In this document: one piece after another, positions 39,799-52,326 of the stretch
Position numbering within the stretch: position 1 is the first letter of the stretch
Layout of the letters: every line of letters starts with the position of its first letter
NCBI GenBank assembly: GCA_003342895.1
Contig: PTFA01000031.1
Location: forward strand, 2,800,603 to 2,864,602
DNA: 64,000 bases
Reading direction: 5' to 3'
Source of the DNA: Casuarius casuarius
Lineage: Eukaryota > Chordata > Aves > Casuariiformes > Casuariidae
The notes under the pieces: model-generated
Told to the model about the DNA's origin: nothing
The model's input: only the letters and a program-made list of their open reading frames with translations
Database searches by the model: none
Program-made: the position numbers and the translations under genes

Positions 39799-40945
39799 CA
39801 GGCACACCTCGGAGATATTGCAGGTTTGGTTCCAGACCACCACAATAAAGCAAGTAGTGCAATAAAGTGAGTCACAAATTTTTTGGTTTCCAAGTGATAT
39901 ATATAAAAGTTATGTTTACACTATAGTGTAGTCTATTAAGTGTGCAATAGCATTATGTCTAGAAAAACCAATGTGCATACATTAAAAAATACCACCTTCA
40001 TCAATGATCTTAGCTAGATCTTCTGGATAAATTGCTGCAGCTTCTTCCTCAGCACTTGCTGCTTCACCTTGCACTTCTATATTATGGAGATGGCTTCTTT
40101 CCTTAAACCTCATGAACCAACCTCTGCTAGCTTCAAACTTTTCTTCTGCAGCTTCCTCACCTCTCTCAGCCTTCACAGAATTGAAGAGAGTTAGGGCCTT
40201 GCTCTGGATTAGGCTTTGGCTTAAGGGAATGTTCCGGCTGGTTTGATCTTCCATCCAGACCACTAAAACCTTCTCCATACCAGCGAGAAGGCTGTTTTGC
40301 TTTCTTATCATTCTTGTGTCCACTGGAGTAGCGCTTTTAATTTCCTTCAAGAACTTTTCCTTTGCATTCACAGCTTGGCTAACTGTTTGGTGCAAGAGGC
40401 CTAGCATTCGGCCTATCTCGGCTTTCGACATGCCTTCCTCACTAAGCTTAATCATTTCTAGCTCTTGATTTAAAGTGAGAGACATGCAACTCTTCCTTTC
40501 ACTTGAACACTCAGAGGCCATTGCAGGGTTATTCACTGGCCTAATTTCAATATTGTTGTGTCTCAGGGAACAGGGAGGCCCGAGGAGAGGGAGAGAAATG
40601 GGGGAATGGCCAGTCGGTGGAGCAGTCAGAACACACACAACATTTATCGATTATGTTCACCATCTTATATGGGTACGATTCATGGCGCCCCCAAACAATT
40701 CCAAAAGTAACATCAAAGATCACTGATCACAGATCACCATAACAGACATCATAATAATGAAAAAGTTGGAAATATAACGAGAATTACCAAGATGTGACAC
40801 AGAGATGTGAAGCGAGCACATGCTGTTGGAAAAATGGTGCTGACGAACTTGCTCGACACAGAGTTGCCACAGATCTTCAATTTGTAAAGACTGCAACATC
40901 TGCGAAGCGCAATAAAGTGAAGAGCAGTAAAACGAGGAATGTCTG
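39799..40945 (-). mobile_element. Tigger1-like pogo (Tc1/mariner superfamily) DNA transposon, internally deleted
   Basis: Seen: the left end begins caggcacacctcggagat and the right end is the matching inverted repeat (plus strand aaacgaggaatgtctg). TA lies on both sides (39797-39798 and 40946-40947), the target duplication of this superfamily. The 1147-bp element keeps both subterminal regions and the N-terminal transposase frame. Known, from memory: the sequence follows the Tigger1 consensus of placental mammals closely along its length, with changes concentrated at former CpG sites. Full-length Tigger1 is about 2.4 kb. Here roughly 1.3 kb coding for the DDE catalytic domain is missing, with the junction near 39991. 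It could move only with transposase supplied elsewhere. Confidence 0.95.
39982..40521 (-). pseudogene. Tigger transposase, N-terminal DNA-binding part
   Basis: Seen: starting at the family Met (40521-40519, [11 protein letters not shown]), 179 codons run open to a stop at 39982 just after the internal deletion. Residues about 15-60 ([16 protein letters not shown], then [18 protein letters not shown]) form the first CENP-B/psq-type helix-turn-helix. Residues about 85-150 ([24 protein letters not shown]) form the second, Tc5/CENP-B-type DNA-binding domain. The DDE catalytic domain is absent. The frame can be read 39 codons further upstream, but that part is leader sequence. An unbroken 179-codon frame suggests a fairly recent insertion. 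A truncated protein of this type could still bind DNA; nothing shows that it is expressed. Confidence 0.93.
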
Positions 40946-43900
40946 TATTCTCATCAGCCTTGACTTCCGAAAGGCTGAAGCAGCACGCCAACCTATCCCA
41001 AGTCCATTAATAGTCAAGAGGAATGTTTCTACTGATTTCTAGCAGCACTTATCAGTGTCTTGCTTTGGCATGGCGTACACTCTCTGATAAGATATACTTT
41101 TCATTTTCTTGAACTATAACCCCCACTCTCCACCCCACAGCTTGGGTTTCGGGGCAGGGTGGGGGGAGGAGAGAAAAAAAGAAAGAATAAGCCCTTTGTT
41201 ACTCTAGCAAATATTTTTAGACATCAGTGGACTAATTTAAGACTTCCCATCCACCGAGAAAGATAAAGTAGGTAATAGGGAAAAAACCCCAAATTATATT
41301 TCTTAAAATTGATTCATTTTAATTTAAAAAACTGAAAGTTAAGAGTGGAAATAACCCTAGGGATAACGTTAGTTATTTGGATAGAGTCCACACAGATCTT
41401 TTAAAAGAACATTAAAATCACTATATTATTTTTTGAAATCCCAACAGATCTTTCTTACAGTAAATGCAATTAAAATAAATCCCTTGATATAGTGTCTGCT
41501 TCTTAATACCCACTGCTTCCCAATATATCTTGACTGAGCACAAACCCTGTATGAGGGAATGAGTGATCAACCTGCCCTAAGGAACAGCAGTCATATCTAA
41601 CAACAAAAACATCGCAAAAGAGATCTCATAGTTGTCATTCACAGTTGTTGAACTCTAAACAGGGGCAAAAATCCTAAGCCCGAGGAATCTCATATCCTGA
41701 ATCTGCTATTGGGGAACAAACACTTAGCAGCTTTGGTTATTTTAATGAACACATCACTTTAAACTATGTCTTTCCCATCTGTTCTGCTTTCTAATTACAT
41801 ATGCAAAAAGCAGCTCATTCACAACTGCATCCTAATGGAATCTTAAACAAAACTTGGAAGAGATTTAAATATTCTGTGCACATCATCTGTATTCAAGGCA
41901 TCAAACAGCTTCTTCTCCAAGAGGCGTTTTCTTGTTTTCCAGATAGAAAGTTGAGGCAAGGCAATGGATCACTGCACCCTGGCATGCAAACCACTTGCCT
42001 ACAAAATAACCACAGTAGCATACAAGACACAAGGAAGAAGGTATAGACATCACCCTTTACTTGCATCCCCTTTTCAAGCACCGGGGCAGAAATCTTTCAT
42101 TGCATGCTTATGCACTGCAGCACCGGGGGCTATCTAACACCTTCGGTCATACCCCTTGCAAGAACTAGCACATCTATTTCTAATGGATAGCAGACATTGC
42201 CATCCATTAGACCTAGCATGAACACGGAGCAGTCAAGCTCCGATTAGCAGATTCTCATCCAAGATTTTACTGAGGGTCAGATCATCGGCTGGTGAATAGT
42301 GAAATTGTATTGACTTTGATTTACAGCACTTTGGAATCCAGATGCAAACCTCGGTGTCTTCCACTCGTTACTACAGCCCACGCTGGGTAGTTCCTCACAA
42401 CGGTTGTGATCTCTCCTGAATAGCGACAACAGTCACAGACAAATTTATTGAAGTATTTCTTCACCTGATCCATACTAATTCCAGTCAGATTCAAATGCCT
42501 AAACACTTCAGCCACCTAAGCAGTCCTATTCCCATTAGCACAGTCCACAAAATGATCGAAGGCAAAGCCAAATTTCTGCAAGTTAAATCATGATATTTTG
42601 ACCCATCTTGATAATTTTTCCCCTCAAATGACATTTACCATGATTAAATGCCATAATTCAGTCTTAGACATCTTACTGTGAAAAGCAATAAAAAAAAACC
42701 AAACCTGAGCCTCAAGGTCTGGCAGAGATCTGCTGAGTGAGATCCTGTAGCAAATAGAGTTTTTCCTGCTGAGTTTTTGGTGCATATCAGTATTCCAGTA
42801 ATATGCAGACAAGACTGTCTTGAAATGCTCACCGTTAACAGCAACAAAGGAAAGCTACACAATTGCTTCATTACACTCATTACCTCTTCACTATTTGTTT
42901 TTTGTTACTCCAAATGTCTTGGTCTCAGTTTCCCCCAGCCAACTTTTCCCATATCAGTGACTTCTCCCTTGCAATGCTCTGCTCATTACGTTCCGCACTC
43001 TGAAAGACTCTGAGCCCGGCAAGTACAGAAGAAAATGACGTGGCCTAGCTCCTGCTGTTAAATACAGAAGTTTTGAAGTCCAGTTCCCTTGATGATTGCC
43101 AATGAAAAAAAGGAAAAAAAACCCACACCAACTTTGCCTGCTGCTACCAATATTCATAACACTCATTCGGGCTCAGCCCCCGGACTGCTACAGAACCCAA
43201 GCGATCACTTTTATTCTTTTTCACTTCATACATTTCTAGCAGTTTTATTTTACTTTTCTTCTTTTAGGGTCTGCAAGAAAAGAACACTCAAGAGCATGCT
43301 TAGGTTGAAGACTTCCCCTCAATTTTCCTATCTAGTTTAAACCAACTTTTTCTCTGTATAAGTGTGTTTTCCATCTGCTCAGGATTTCAGACTTGAATCC
43401 CAATCTTATAGGTATTTCACAAAACCTGGTTTCAACCCAAATCATGATTTCTTAAAATTCAGAATTGTTAACAAAGCAGTCTGAAATATTTTTTCTGACT
43501 ACCTTAATTCCCTCCTTCTCAAGAACTAAAGGGTGCCAAAATTGCAAGGACAAGTTTCAATAACTTCTCACAGGAAATGTAAGCGAAGACAATAAATTCT
43601 CGTAAAGTGTTTGCATTTTTCTGAAAAAAAAACTGAGTGGGGGGAAAATCACCTTTACTGAATGTTTCTGAATGCTTAAAAAAACCACCCTGTCTGCATC
43701 TTTTCTGTATTCAAATTGGCTAGAAAATTAACAGCTAGAGGGAGCTATACTATTTCATTTGTGCCATCATTGCACTACCACCAGTGCAGCTACATAGATG
43801 GCAATGCTGCAGAACAGAACTGAGCTGTTTCCTTACCTGCACCATCGATTAGTTAATAGTTCCAAATATTTTTTGAGATTTAACTTGCTAGTGATATTAC

Positions 43901-46149
43901 AAGTATTCTGATATTTTCAGTGTCATACAAGTTATCAATATTGTTTAATTTGTCTTAATAAGCGCGCTTCCAGCACCTGTTTTTCCTTCAACACGCAGGA
44001 GGACAGTATTGTGAATTGTGAGATGACTCTTGAAATCAAGTATACAGCTGACTTTTGCAGGTTTTTCTGCCTTTAGCAAAGCTCAGAGTAACTTTTGCCC
44101 AGTAACTTTGCCCTTTCTCCATTAGGAAAATACATTATACTCTTGAAAAATTACTCCCTACTGTATCCATTTTGGTGATTAAAGCACATATTACAGTTTC
44201 TATTTTGCTAATAGCAAAATACTTATTGATATCATATGTAGGGTTGCAACAAAATGGATGGAACAATTTTATTCTTTATCTTAATTTATAAAATATGTTC
44301 ATTTCAAGACAGGACTACACCATGGCAGAATGTGATGTTTTAGGGCAATGATTTGCCTGAAGTCTATGGGAAACTTCTAATAAATACTGACTATTCCCTC
44401 AGGAGTTTATACTCCTTAGGGCCAAAACATAGCACCATATACAAAATCATTATGATCACATGAGAATGTACACGGGGGAAAAAGCCAGCAGAAAAAGTTA
44501 AAAGGCATAACACTAATAAAAATAACAGTACTCTTATCAATAACATCAAATGTTAACTAATCTGCTGCATCTTAGAGCTAACCAGGGAATGAAATCCACT
44601 AGGATTTTGATTAAAAATGAACTAATGAGAACACAAAGTTCATGCAGCACAGAGTTTCAAAATTTAAATTATAATAAATTTAAAGAAAATAAAAATAACA
44701 CACTCCAACCCTTGTTCTTTAAATTTTGACCTCCATAAGGGGGAAGTATTCAGAAACACTATCTTTAGCTTGGGAAGTTTAGTCTTCTAGGGTAGGATTC
44801 AAAGCAGGGTTTAACTTCAAGTGCCCTAAATCATTCACACTTCTCCCTTCATCTCCATCGGCCCTTTAGGACCCTCAAGATGGCAAGCCCCCCCGCCAGG
44901 GGGAATTAATCTTTGTACAGTTTCCACACACTGTTTAAACTGTTCAGACTACACACACTGGTTGGCTTGTTCCAAATGCATTTTTTCTACAGTCAGTTCA
45001 GACTGCTGAATATAATCCTGCTGAGAAGAAAAACAAGATGATTTCCCATTTGCATGTCTAGACTAACCCAATGTACATACCCTCCTTCCCCAAAAAGCAC
45101 GCACACACAGAGCAAAAACCAAACCTCCACCTTACTGTTGTTACAGAGCAGTCATTGATAAAGAGCCATAGTTACAAAGAGAATATTCAAGACAGAAACC
45201 ATCTAACTTGACAGAAATGTTACTCAGAAAAAGACCTAAGTGAGCATAAAAACAGTTTGATATACTTTAGTTTGCTATCTATAATTCACTCTAGTATATC
45301 TTTCTCCTCATATGGAGAACTGAAAATAAACAGTATTGAGACTCTATGAAAAATCTTGTTACACTAATAATTTCTCCTACTCAGCCACACATGGGTTACC
45401 CAAAGCAACATGTTCTTATAGAGACTACATCCTTCTTTCCCAACTTTTGCTGTATACTGGAATAAGCAAGTCTTCATAACAAACTTCAAGGCAACTTCAC
45501 CTGTTGAGCACACATGAAATTGCGAAATACTATTGCAGCACAAGAGAGAAAATGCCCAGGAACATCCATGCAACTGTATGACAGCTTTTCCATAACGTTC
45601 ATGCTCCCTCCATTCACTTTTATCCACTATCACAGCAAGCTGGTCCTTATTTTCTACTTTCAGCTACATTGATACCATTCTTATGGAAGACTGTAGCTGG
45701 AACAGTGGGAGCATTCCTTCCAGTATAAGCTTCTAAAGCAAAAACCTCTTTTGCAAAATTACTATTTCTATAAAAATTGAATCTTGTGATTATTGCACTA
45801 TAAAAAGATCTTAAACAGGCAAAAACGCATAGCTTAAGAACAAAAAGAGTGATATACTAATTATACCACTTCAAATACAGTTTTTTGGAAAGAATGAAGG
45901 AGGAAAAAACATCTGCTGTTAATCCTGAGTCTTAAGGAGTCTTATGCCAAAGTTTTACCCTTTGATTTGGCAATGCTAATTCAGCCTCATAAAAGCTACA
46001 AGAGGCAGCAAACAGGCCACAGGCAATCAAGAAGGACATGCAAGATATCAGCCAAATCTTTGCAGCAATGCCATAGAGCTGGCAGCCTGAGCCCTGCGTT
46101 GCAAGGACAGAAGGACATTTAGAGACCAAATTCAAAGGAGCAGCAGATG
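40946..46149. other. Intronic sequence, no gene
   Basis: No supported feature beyond simple tracts, a G-rich run at 41151-41170 and a small hairpin attttgct/agcaaaat at 44202-44220. The frame at 42515-42321 (minus) is not recognised. Confidence 0.65.
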
Positions 46150-46735
46150 GGAAATCCCAAGGTGGGGGAGGCTGGTGACTTACTTGCCACTTTTGGCAAT
46201 GTAGCTAGTGCTTCCTCTCCACTTCTTGCCCTACAGCTATGGGCGCAGTGCCCTGGAAACAGGGGAGGAATATGATCTCCTTTCAGAAGAGATGTCACAG
46301 CTTATTAAGCCTCAGCCAAGCATCCACACGAAGAAGAAAAGTAGGATAGAGTTCCTGAAGACCCTCACTTGTGGGAGAGGGAGGTACCCATCCACCAACA
46401 AGACTTTTTGGGAAATTTGCTGCTTACCCAGCATTTGGAGCCAGGATGTTGCAGAGAAACAGCTGAGGCTTGTCCAGCCCAGGCTGCTCATCCATGTGGG
46501 CACCACAGATACTGCTAAGGGGGACTGTGAGCACAGTAAGAGCTACTAACAGGTATGAGGAGCAGGGGCATAGGGACCTAGCTGGTTTTCTCCTCAGTTT
46601 TCCTGGTGAAGAGAAAAGGCTTGCGGGTGAGCAGATGAATCCTGCCAGTCAACACATGGTTGCATAGCTGGTGATGTAGATGGGATCCACATGAGAAAGA
46701 AGGGCAAGAGCACCTTTGCCAATAGACCAGGCAAC
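46150..46735 (+). mobile_element. CR1 fragment, ORF1 esterase region (forward piece of a rearranged copy)
   Basis: Seen: the plus strand translates with interruptions to pieces such as EICCLPSIWSQDVAEKQ, PRLLIHVGTTDTAKGD (46480-46530) and DGIHMRKKGKSTFANR (46680-46725). These match the ORF1 esterase blocks of the larger CR1 at 14693-15190. The DNA between the two blocks is shortened. Orientation is opposite to the CR1 at 12212-16210. This is a dead fragment, older than the 12-16 kb copy judging by its decay. Confidence 0.85.
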
Positions 46736-47205
46736 TTCAGGATCCCGATCTTCACTATTGTGATCACTCCAGCAAAAGCTGCCATATGGATTATCGGATC
46801 CCAGCCAATTCCTCCTTGTTAACAAAGAGCAGATCCAGCTGTGCATCAGCCCTAGTTGGCCTGTATCATGAAGTTATCCTTGACATCTCCCTCCAGAAAC
46901 CCAGCCTGATTGCATCCCATTGTGTTGCTCTTCCAGTAGATGTCAGAGATTAAAGTCTCCTATAAGAATGAGGATATCTGATCTGGAGGCTTTCTCAAGT
47001 CGTATAAAGAAAATGTCTGCTTTCTTATCCTAATTGGATGGTCTGTCACACCTCGCTGGCCTCTTTCTCAGATTCTGACTCACAAGCTCTCAACCACCCT
47101 GTTGCCCAACACACAGAAAAGCTCCATACATCAGAGATGCTTCTTCACGTACAGGACAACCCCCTCTCCCACTTTCCTGGGACCCACAGCCCCCCAGAGC
47201 CTACA
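46736..47205 (-). mobile_element. CR1 fragment, ORF2 endonuclease region (inverted piece)
   Basis: The plus strand here (gtgatcactcc at 46759, gtctcctataagaatgagg at 46952, acaagctctcaaccaccctg at 47080) parallels the plus strand of the large CR1 at about 13970-14450. It is therefore the endonuclease region in minus orientation. It abuts a forward ORF1 piece on its left and a forward 3' end on its right. Confidence 0.78.
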
Positions 47206-47500
47206 GGGAGGAGATGGAGCTGTGGTCTTTACCAAAGTGCATGGTGGGAGGGTGAGAGACAACAAATAGAAACTGAAACGAATGCTTCAGACTGCATATA
47301 AGGAGAAACTTTTTCACTGTGGAGGACAGTCTGGCAGTAGAGTAGGTTGGCCAGAGAGGTTGTGCAGTCTCTATCCTTGGAAGCTTTCCAGACCAGACTG
47401 GATAAAGCCCTGAGCAACCTGGTCTGAGCTCAGAGCTGAGCCTGCTTTGAGCAGCAACATGAGAGTCCATCCTCAAGTCCCTTCCAGACAGAATTATCCT
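47206..47500 (+). mobile_element. CR1 3'-end fragment (forward piece)
   Basis: The stretch with gaaactgaaacgaatgc, aggagaaactttttcactg, ccagagaggttgtgcagtc, gcaacctggtctgagctc and aagtcccttccagacag follows the CR1 3' untranslated region in plus orientation. It ends in a degraded tail near 47500. The reverse transcriptase part of the element is missing between this and the endonuclease piece. Confidence 0.85.
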
Positions 47501-50500
47501 GTGAGTATGAATAGTAGCTTAGCAAATATGAGCAACTACTCCAAGCTATTTAGGTCAGCATAACTTTAATTAGGCAGAGAGAAAATGGCAGAGTATGAGA
47601 GAAAAAGAATAAACACTGATTGTAAAGTAGCCATTAAAGATGATTTTTAGCTTATATTGAAATAAGATGGTATGATCATATCTGATCATCTTACACATAT
47701 TAAGATATTCCAACATTATTAGATAATAAAAGGGCCATACTTTCCAATTACTTTCTTCCTGTCCTTGCATCTTTGTTCACTCAAAGCTGCCCAGCTGCAG
47801 ATACTCAAAACCTTTCCTGAAATTATTGCCAAATTTAGAGAGGCACAAAATGTCTGCTCTAATAGGCAATTGCCTTATTAAATATCTCTGAAATAATCTT
47901 TAATTCTGATTTGATGCATCTGCCTTCTTACATTGTTTCTAAATTTTCATTCTGTATTTGTATAATCATCACTGGCTTATATTTTCTGTCTGTAAGGGTA
48001 GCCCATTAATTTGCTGTGAGATATCACTCTTTACTTGCTTGTTATATCACTTCATTATGTGATTAAATAAAATTCTTGATACTAGGAAATCCTACTCCCC
48101 TGGAAGAGGTGTTTTTTAATTCTTATGATTTTCTACCTGATATCTCAAGGCCAACAGCTGCCATCCCTTTTTTGAACAGGTATTTTAGAGAAGTTAGAGT
48201 TTGTCTAAACAAAGCTGTGAGGGGGGAGGGGACAGAGATTCAGAAACATATTTCTTAAACTCATTTGGAACAAACAGGAGAAGGGCATAAGTAGTGCAGG
48301 AAGTTATGAACTCACTAGAGAATTCTTGTTTTGTAAACAAAGCTACCAATTAATGCCATGCATTTTAAAAAAAGTGACATTCAGATATTCCTAAAGCAAA
48401 GTATAAATTAAACAAGAGATAGTCCAATAGTTTTACATTGAAGTTTGCATATTGCAAACAGTATATATTTCATCTTCTTCCAACAGACATATCACCAGTT
48501 TGCTACCTTTTCCGAAGTTTGGGTACGAGACCAAGATTCTGACTATTGTGCTTACAGCTCAATACATTGAGTAGTGTCACTAATTTCAGCAAGGCTATCT
48601 GCATGATGACATTAAAACGGATACCAGCGTATCTTGCTGGACTGGTGAACAAGCTCAGCAGCGTGCAAGATCAAGTGCAGAATTTACAAACTTGCTCACA
48701 AATCTTAAAGGCAAGATACTTTTCTTCTTCATAGTAGGTGAGAAATAGGTGATCAAAAAAATATTTTACATGCGATTCCTAAATCCTTAATTCTTGATCC
48801 TTTACATGCAATTCCTTGAGTAAAAGGACATGGGAAAAGTAACTTGGGCACGATTCTTTGGGGGATAAGGTTTCTGCGCATCTTTACTCACAGACTTAAA
48901 GTCCTCTATTATACCTCTTGTGGCACGTGTGTTTGGGTCAGTCACTATCTTAGCAGAAGCATTACCTTCCTGGATCTTAATATAAAACCCCCCAAAATGC
49001 AGAGTAACTGCAATCAGTTGCCACTGATTTTCCTCAACCTTCATCGCATTTTGCGAAACAAATTCATGCTCTAAGACTGTGCATTGTCACACAGCATGGG
49101 AAGTGATCTAAAACATAGTAGCTTGTGCCGTACTAACACCCTTGGAGCTATAGTCATAAGCTGAAGGATTACATCTAGTAAGAACATATTGTGTTACACT
49201 CCATCATGCCAGCTCTGCAGTGACAAGTTTCTTCAATGCTAAAGCTGAGGTTTTTAAAGTGGCAAGCCTCAGGAACCAAGCAACTACACAATCTCCACAT
49301 CCATCCAAGCGTTACAGAAATGCAGCAATGTTTATTATGCATTTTTCTATCAAGCTGATGAATTTCAGCGTAAACTTGCTGAACTCCTGCTTAAGATTAA
49401 AAAGCAGATAACAGCACCAACAAAGTGCTTGATCCAAAAGCTACAAAAGTCAAAAGACCGCTTTCCATTAGCAGGGTTTGGATCAAGCTATGAAATCCTT
49501 TAATAGGCTCCATTCCTAACTACCACCAAAACTACTGCACACTACTACAAATTTAACAGTGCCCCAACACAGCCACCAGCTTGCTAATGGCATAAAACCT
49601 TTTAAAACCTTTCTTGTCGATATCTTACCATGTGATCCCTCCTCCCTTTAGCCATAAATATCTGTTTCTGGAATCTGAGGTCCTGGAAACAGCTGTGACA
49701 CAGAGGACCCCACTACTGGTATTTGATGGAGATACTGACTTACAGATGGCAGTAAATGCAAACAGCCCCTAGAAGATCTGTCTTCTCCCATATGAAAGGG
49801 CTCTTACCCTGGGAACAAACTTTGCAAACATGTACGTGAGCACCTGCTCCTCAGAGGCAGGGGAGCTGAGCTGGCTCTTTGTACCTGCAGCACAAGGGGA
49901 AGCATCTTTGCAGTTTTTTTCCAAAATTTAGACATTATTCTACAGTTAAACCAAATTTCTGGACACTTCCAGGGATTCTAAAAGACCGTGCTAAGCCACT
50001 AATGAATAGACTAGAAAATTGCATAACAGGTTTTTTTTTCCAGTATAGCAGATAATTGTTACAAAATGCTAACTTTATCTTTGGGGGTTTCCTCTCCAAA
50101 AAAAAAAACCCAAAAACCAAAAAACAAAAAAACCCAGGAGTTTTTCTTCCAAGTAAATGCTTAGATAAGGAAGCCAAACCTCATTGCACAGGCTCATCCA
50201 TCTGTTCAGTAAAGAAAAACTTAATGATCAATTCTGTGTTCTAGAAGCATATTCTATACTTTCAGAGATAGTTTAAAACACTAATATAATTACTCTGGGA
50301 AAAGAAATAAAATGTGGACATGGCACATTAGCTTAATAAAACACAAGGAACACATTTGCTAACTCTGCGGCCTGAGGGTCCCTTTAGGAATAAAAAACAA
50401 ATAGACTGCTTCCCCCCCCCCCCCCAACATATTTTTCCTTCACTAGTAGTATCCTGACAATATGATCCAGAGGAGAATGTGCATCATATTCCTTCAGTTT

Positions 50501-52121
50501 GAAGGAGACAGAGGTATCGAATGAAAGCTACTTTGTAAAGCTCTTCCCGATTTGCTAAAAGCAGTTTACCAAATCATTTCTATAGCCACTGTATGTCAGT
50601 ACAACTCCATTAAAACAGATTCATGGTCAGGTAGGAATCTACCTTATATTTTCCATGTAAATCGTAATGAAAGAGACAGAGTCTATCCCTTAAATATTAA
50701 ATCAGAAGCAGAAAGGGATCTATGTGCTGAGCTCACCTCCAAAATAAATGGAATTTAGGGTCCCAATTTGTTTCTACAATTTACAAGTCTCTTTGTAGGG
50801 CTGTGTGTCTGTTGTCTCCTCTTTCTAACTTTCATATTGCGTTTTACCATTTAACTAATTTCTGTTAGTTTTGCTAAAATAGCTCAAGTTTTTTTGTTTT
50901 TTTTTTTAACACCTTTATAAGTACCTAACTTTTGTTTGTTTGTGGGGAATAGGAAGGGGGAGTATGCTTCAAGATACCGCTTGCCAGAATGTTTCATATG
51001 TTCATTATTTAAAATTCTGTAAATACTTACTAACACTTTGATTAATATCAAAAAAATAACTCTAGGTATATTTTTTCAAATTATGTTTTTCTAGACCCTG
51101 CATGCTCATAGGCAGTCTAACCGATGATTCTTGAATATTACTGCTGATAGTCATTACACTGCAGTTTCAATCATCACCTATAATAGCAGTCCATATTGAA
51201 TTTCTAATATTAGTATTATATTTTAAATTGATGCTATCAGCTTCTGTTGGGACACCATTGCACTACTCAAGCTCTTTCTCAATATTCCATATCACAAGAT
51301 ACCATCTTATTCCTTGTTTAATACACAAGGAGGAAGCAAGGAGAACAGGCAGCAGTTAGCAAAGGACTTCTGCAAAATGCTAACAATGACCTTCTGGTAT
51401 TACAGATAAATAATACCTATATTTAACTGGAAGATTTTAAACTGAAACAGTCAATTTGTATTTATTACTGATAATAAAACACATGATTAAATTAATTTCT
51501 GTAATAGCACCTTGATAGACAGCTGAAATCCCACAATGCTGCTCATTATTCTGATCAGCAGCATCCTGTTCTTTAGCTGTGATCTTCAGACCTTTTTAAA
51601 GTTCTCAGGGCAAATTTGCAAGGTAAAAGCCATGATTACAGCCTTCAATTCTCTTGCTTGCAAAGTAAAGTACAGTCAGTTTCTGAAATCATGAGTATTT
51701 CTATAGCTACGTTTTTAAGTCTGTTGTACCAGTCACATTAGACTATACAGAAAATATATTATTGCAGTTACATGGCCAACTAAAAAGTATGTGCAGCAGT
51801 TTAAACACGAAGCAGGAAAAGTCGTCAGTGAGTACCGCACTAGAATGAGAATACTCTTTCAGAGAACAGAAGGCAGAGAGAGGGGAGAAGCTGCTTTCAG
51901 GCGACTTGAAAATGATGTGGCTTAACAATTCTAGCAACTCCAAGGCTCTTGTCAGACCAAAGGTTTTGTGCAAGTTGTTTCCTCACCTCTATTAAGCAAT
52001 AAACTTGTCCACAGTTGTTGCTTCCCCATCCCAGCGCTGCTCTAACAAGCTTGGGATCTCTGTCCATGTTGTAAAGCAATTGATTTTGGGCTCTCTCCTG
52101 TCTCCTTTCTTTTGCCTGCAG
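47501..52121. other. Intronic sequence, no gene
   Basis: Unique-looking AT-rich sequence with a C14 run at 50412. It ends in the pyrimidine tract before the candidate exon at 52122. Confidence 0.7.
50412..50425. repeat. C14 homopolymer
   Basis: Fourteen C residues, the longest C run in the window. It is unusual in such AT-rich sequence and prone to sequencing error. Confidence 0.95.
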
Positions 52122-52326
52122 TTAACTTCTGCTGTTCTTTTCGACTCCCTTGTCTTTGTGGGGCAGTCTGAGGAGCCCAAAGCGTCACACTCGCCCATGA
52201 AATCAAATGGGCCTGTGGATTTCCCCAGAGCACCTCGTCATTGCGACTCCAGCCTCGGGCAGAGGCACCGGATAGAAGAGAACAAGCTAAGGGCACCAAA
52301 AGCGCCACGGCAGACCTCGCAGGCCG
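52122..52326 (+). other. Candidate exon on the strand opposite CNTNAP2 (unproven)
   Basis: Seen: on the plus strand, ctctctcctgtctcctttc then ttttgcctgcag (ending 52121) is a strong acceptor with a long pyrimidine tract, and gccg|gtaagc (donor GT at 52327-52328) is a usable donor. The 205 bp between them have 11 CpGs from 52141 to 52330, far denser than nearby intron. The block lies inside a 160-codon open frame (52005-52487) that I do not recognise as any protein. It could be an exon of an antisense non-coding RNA, an alternative exon, a hidden conserved element, or chance. No promoter or partner exon was identified. Confidence 0.3.

Noticed and set aside
41151..41170. G-quadruplex in the run ggggcagggtggggggagg
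   Set aside because: Only three separable G tracts of three or more with short loops, so it does not meet the usual four-tract pattern.
42321..42515. Minus-strand 64-codon frame ending ...GLHLDSKVL
   Set aside because: An upstream in-frame extension is possible through one stop, but no family is recognised and no exon signals are convincing.
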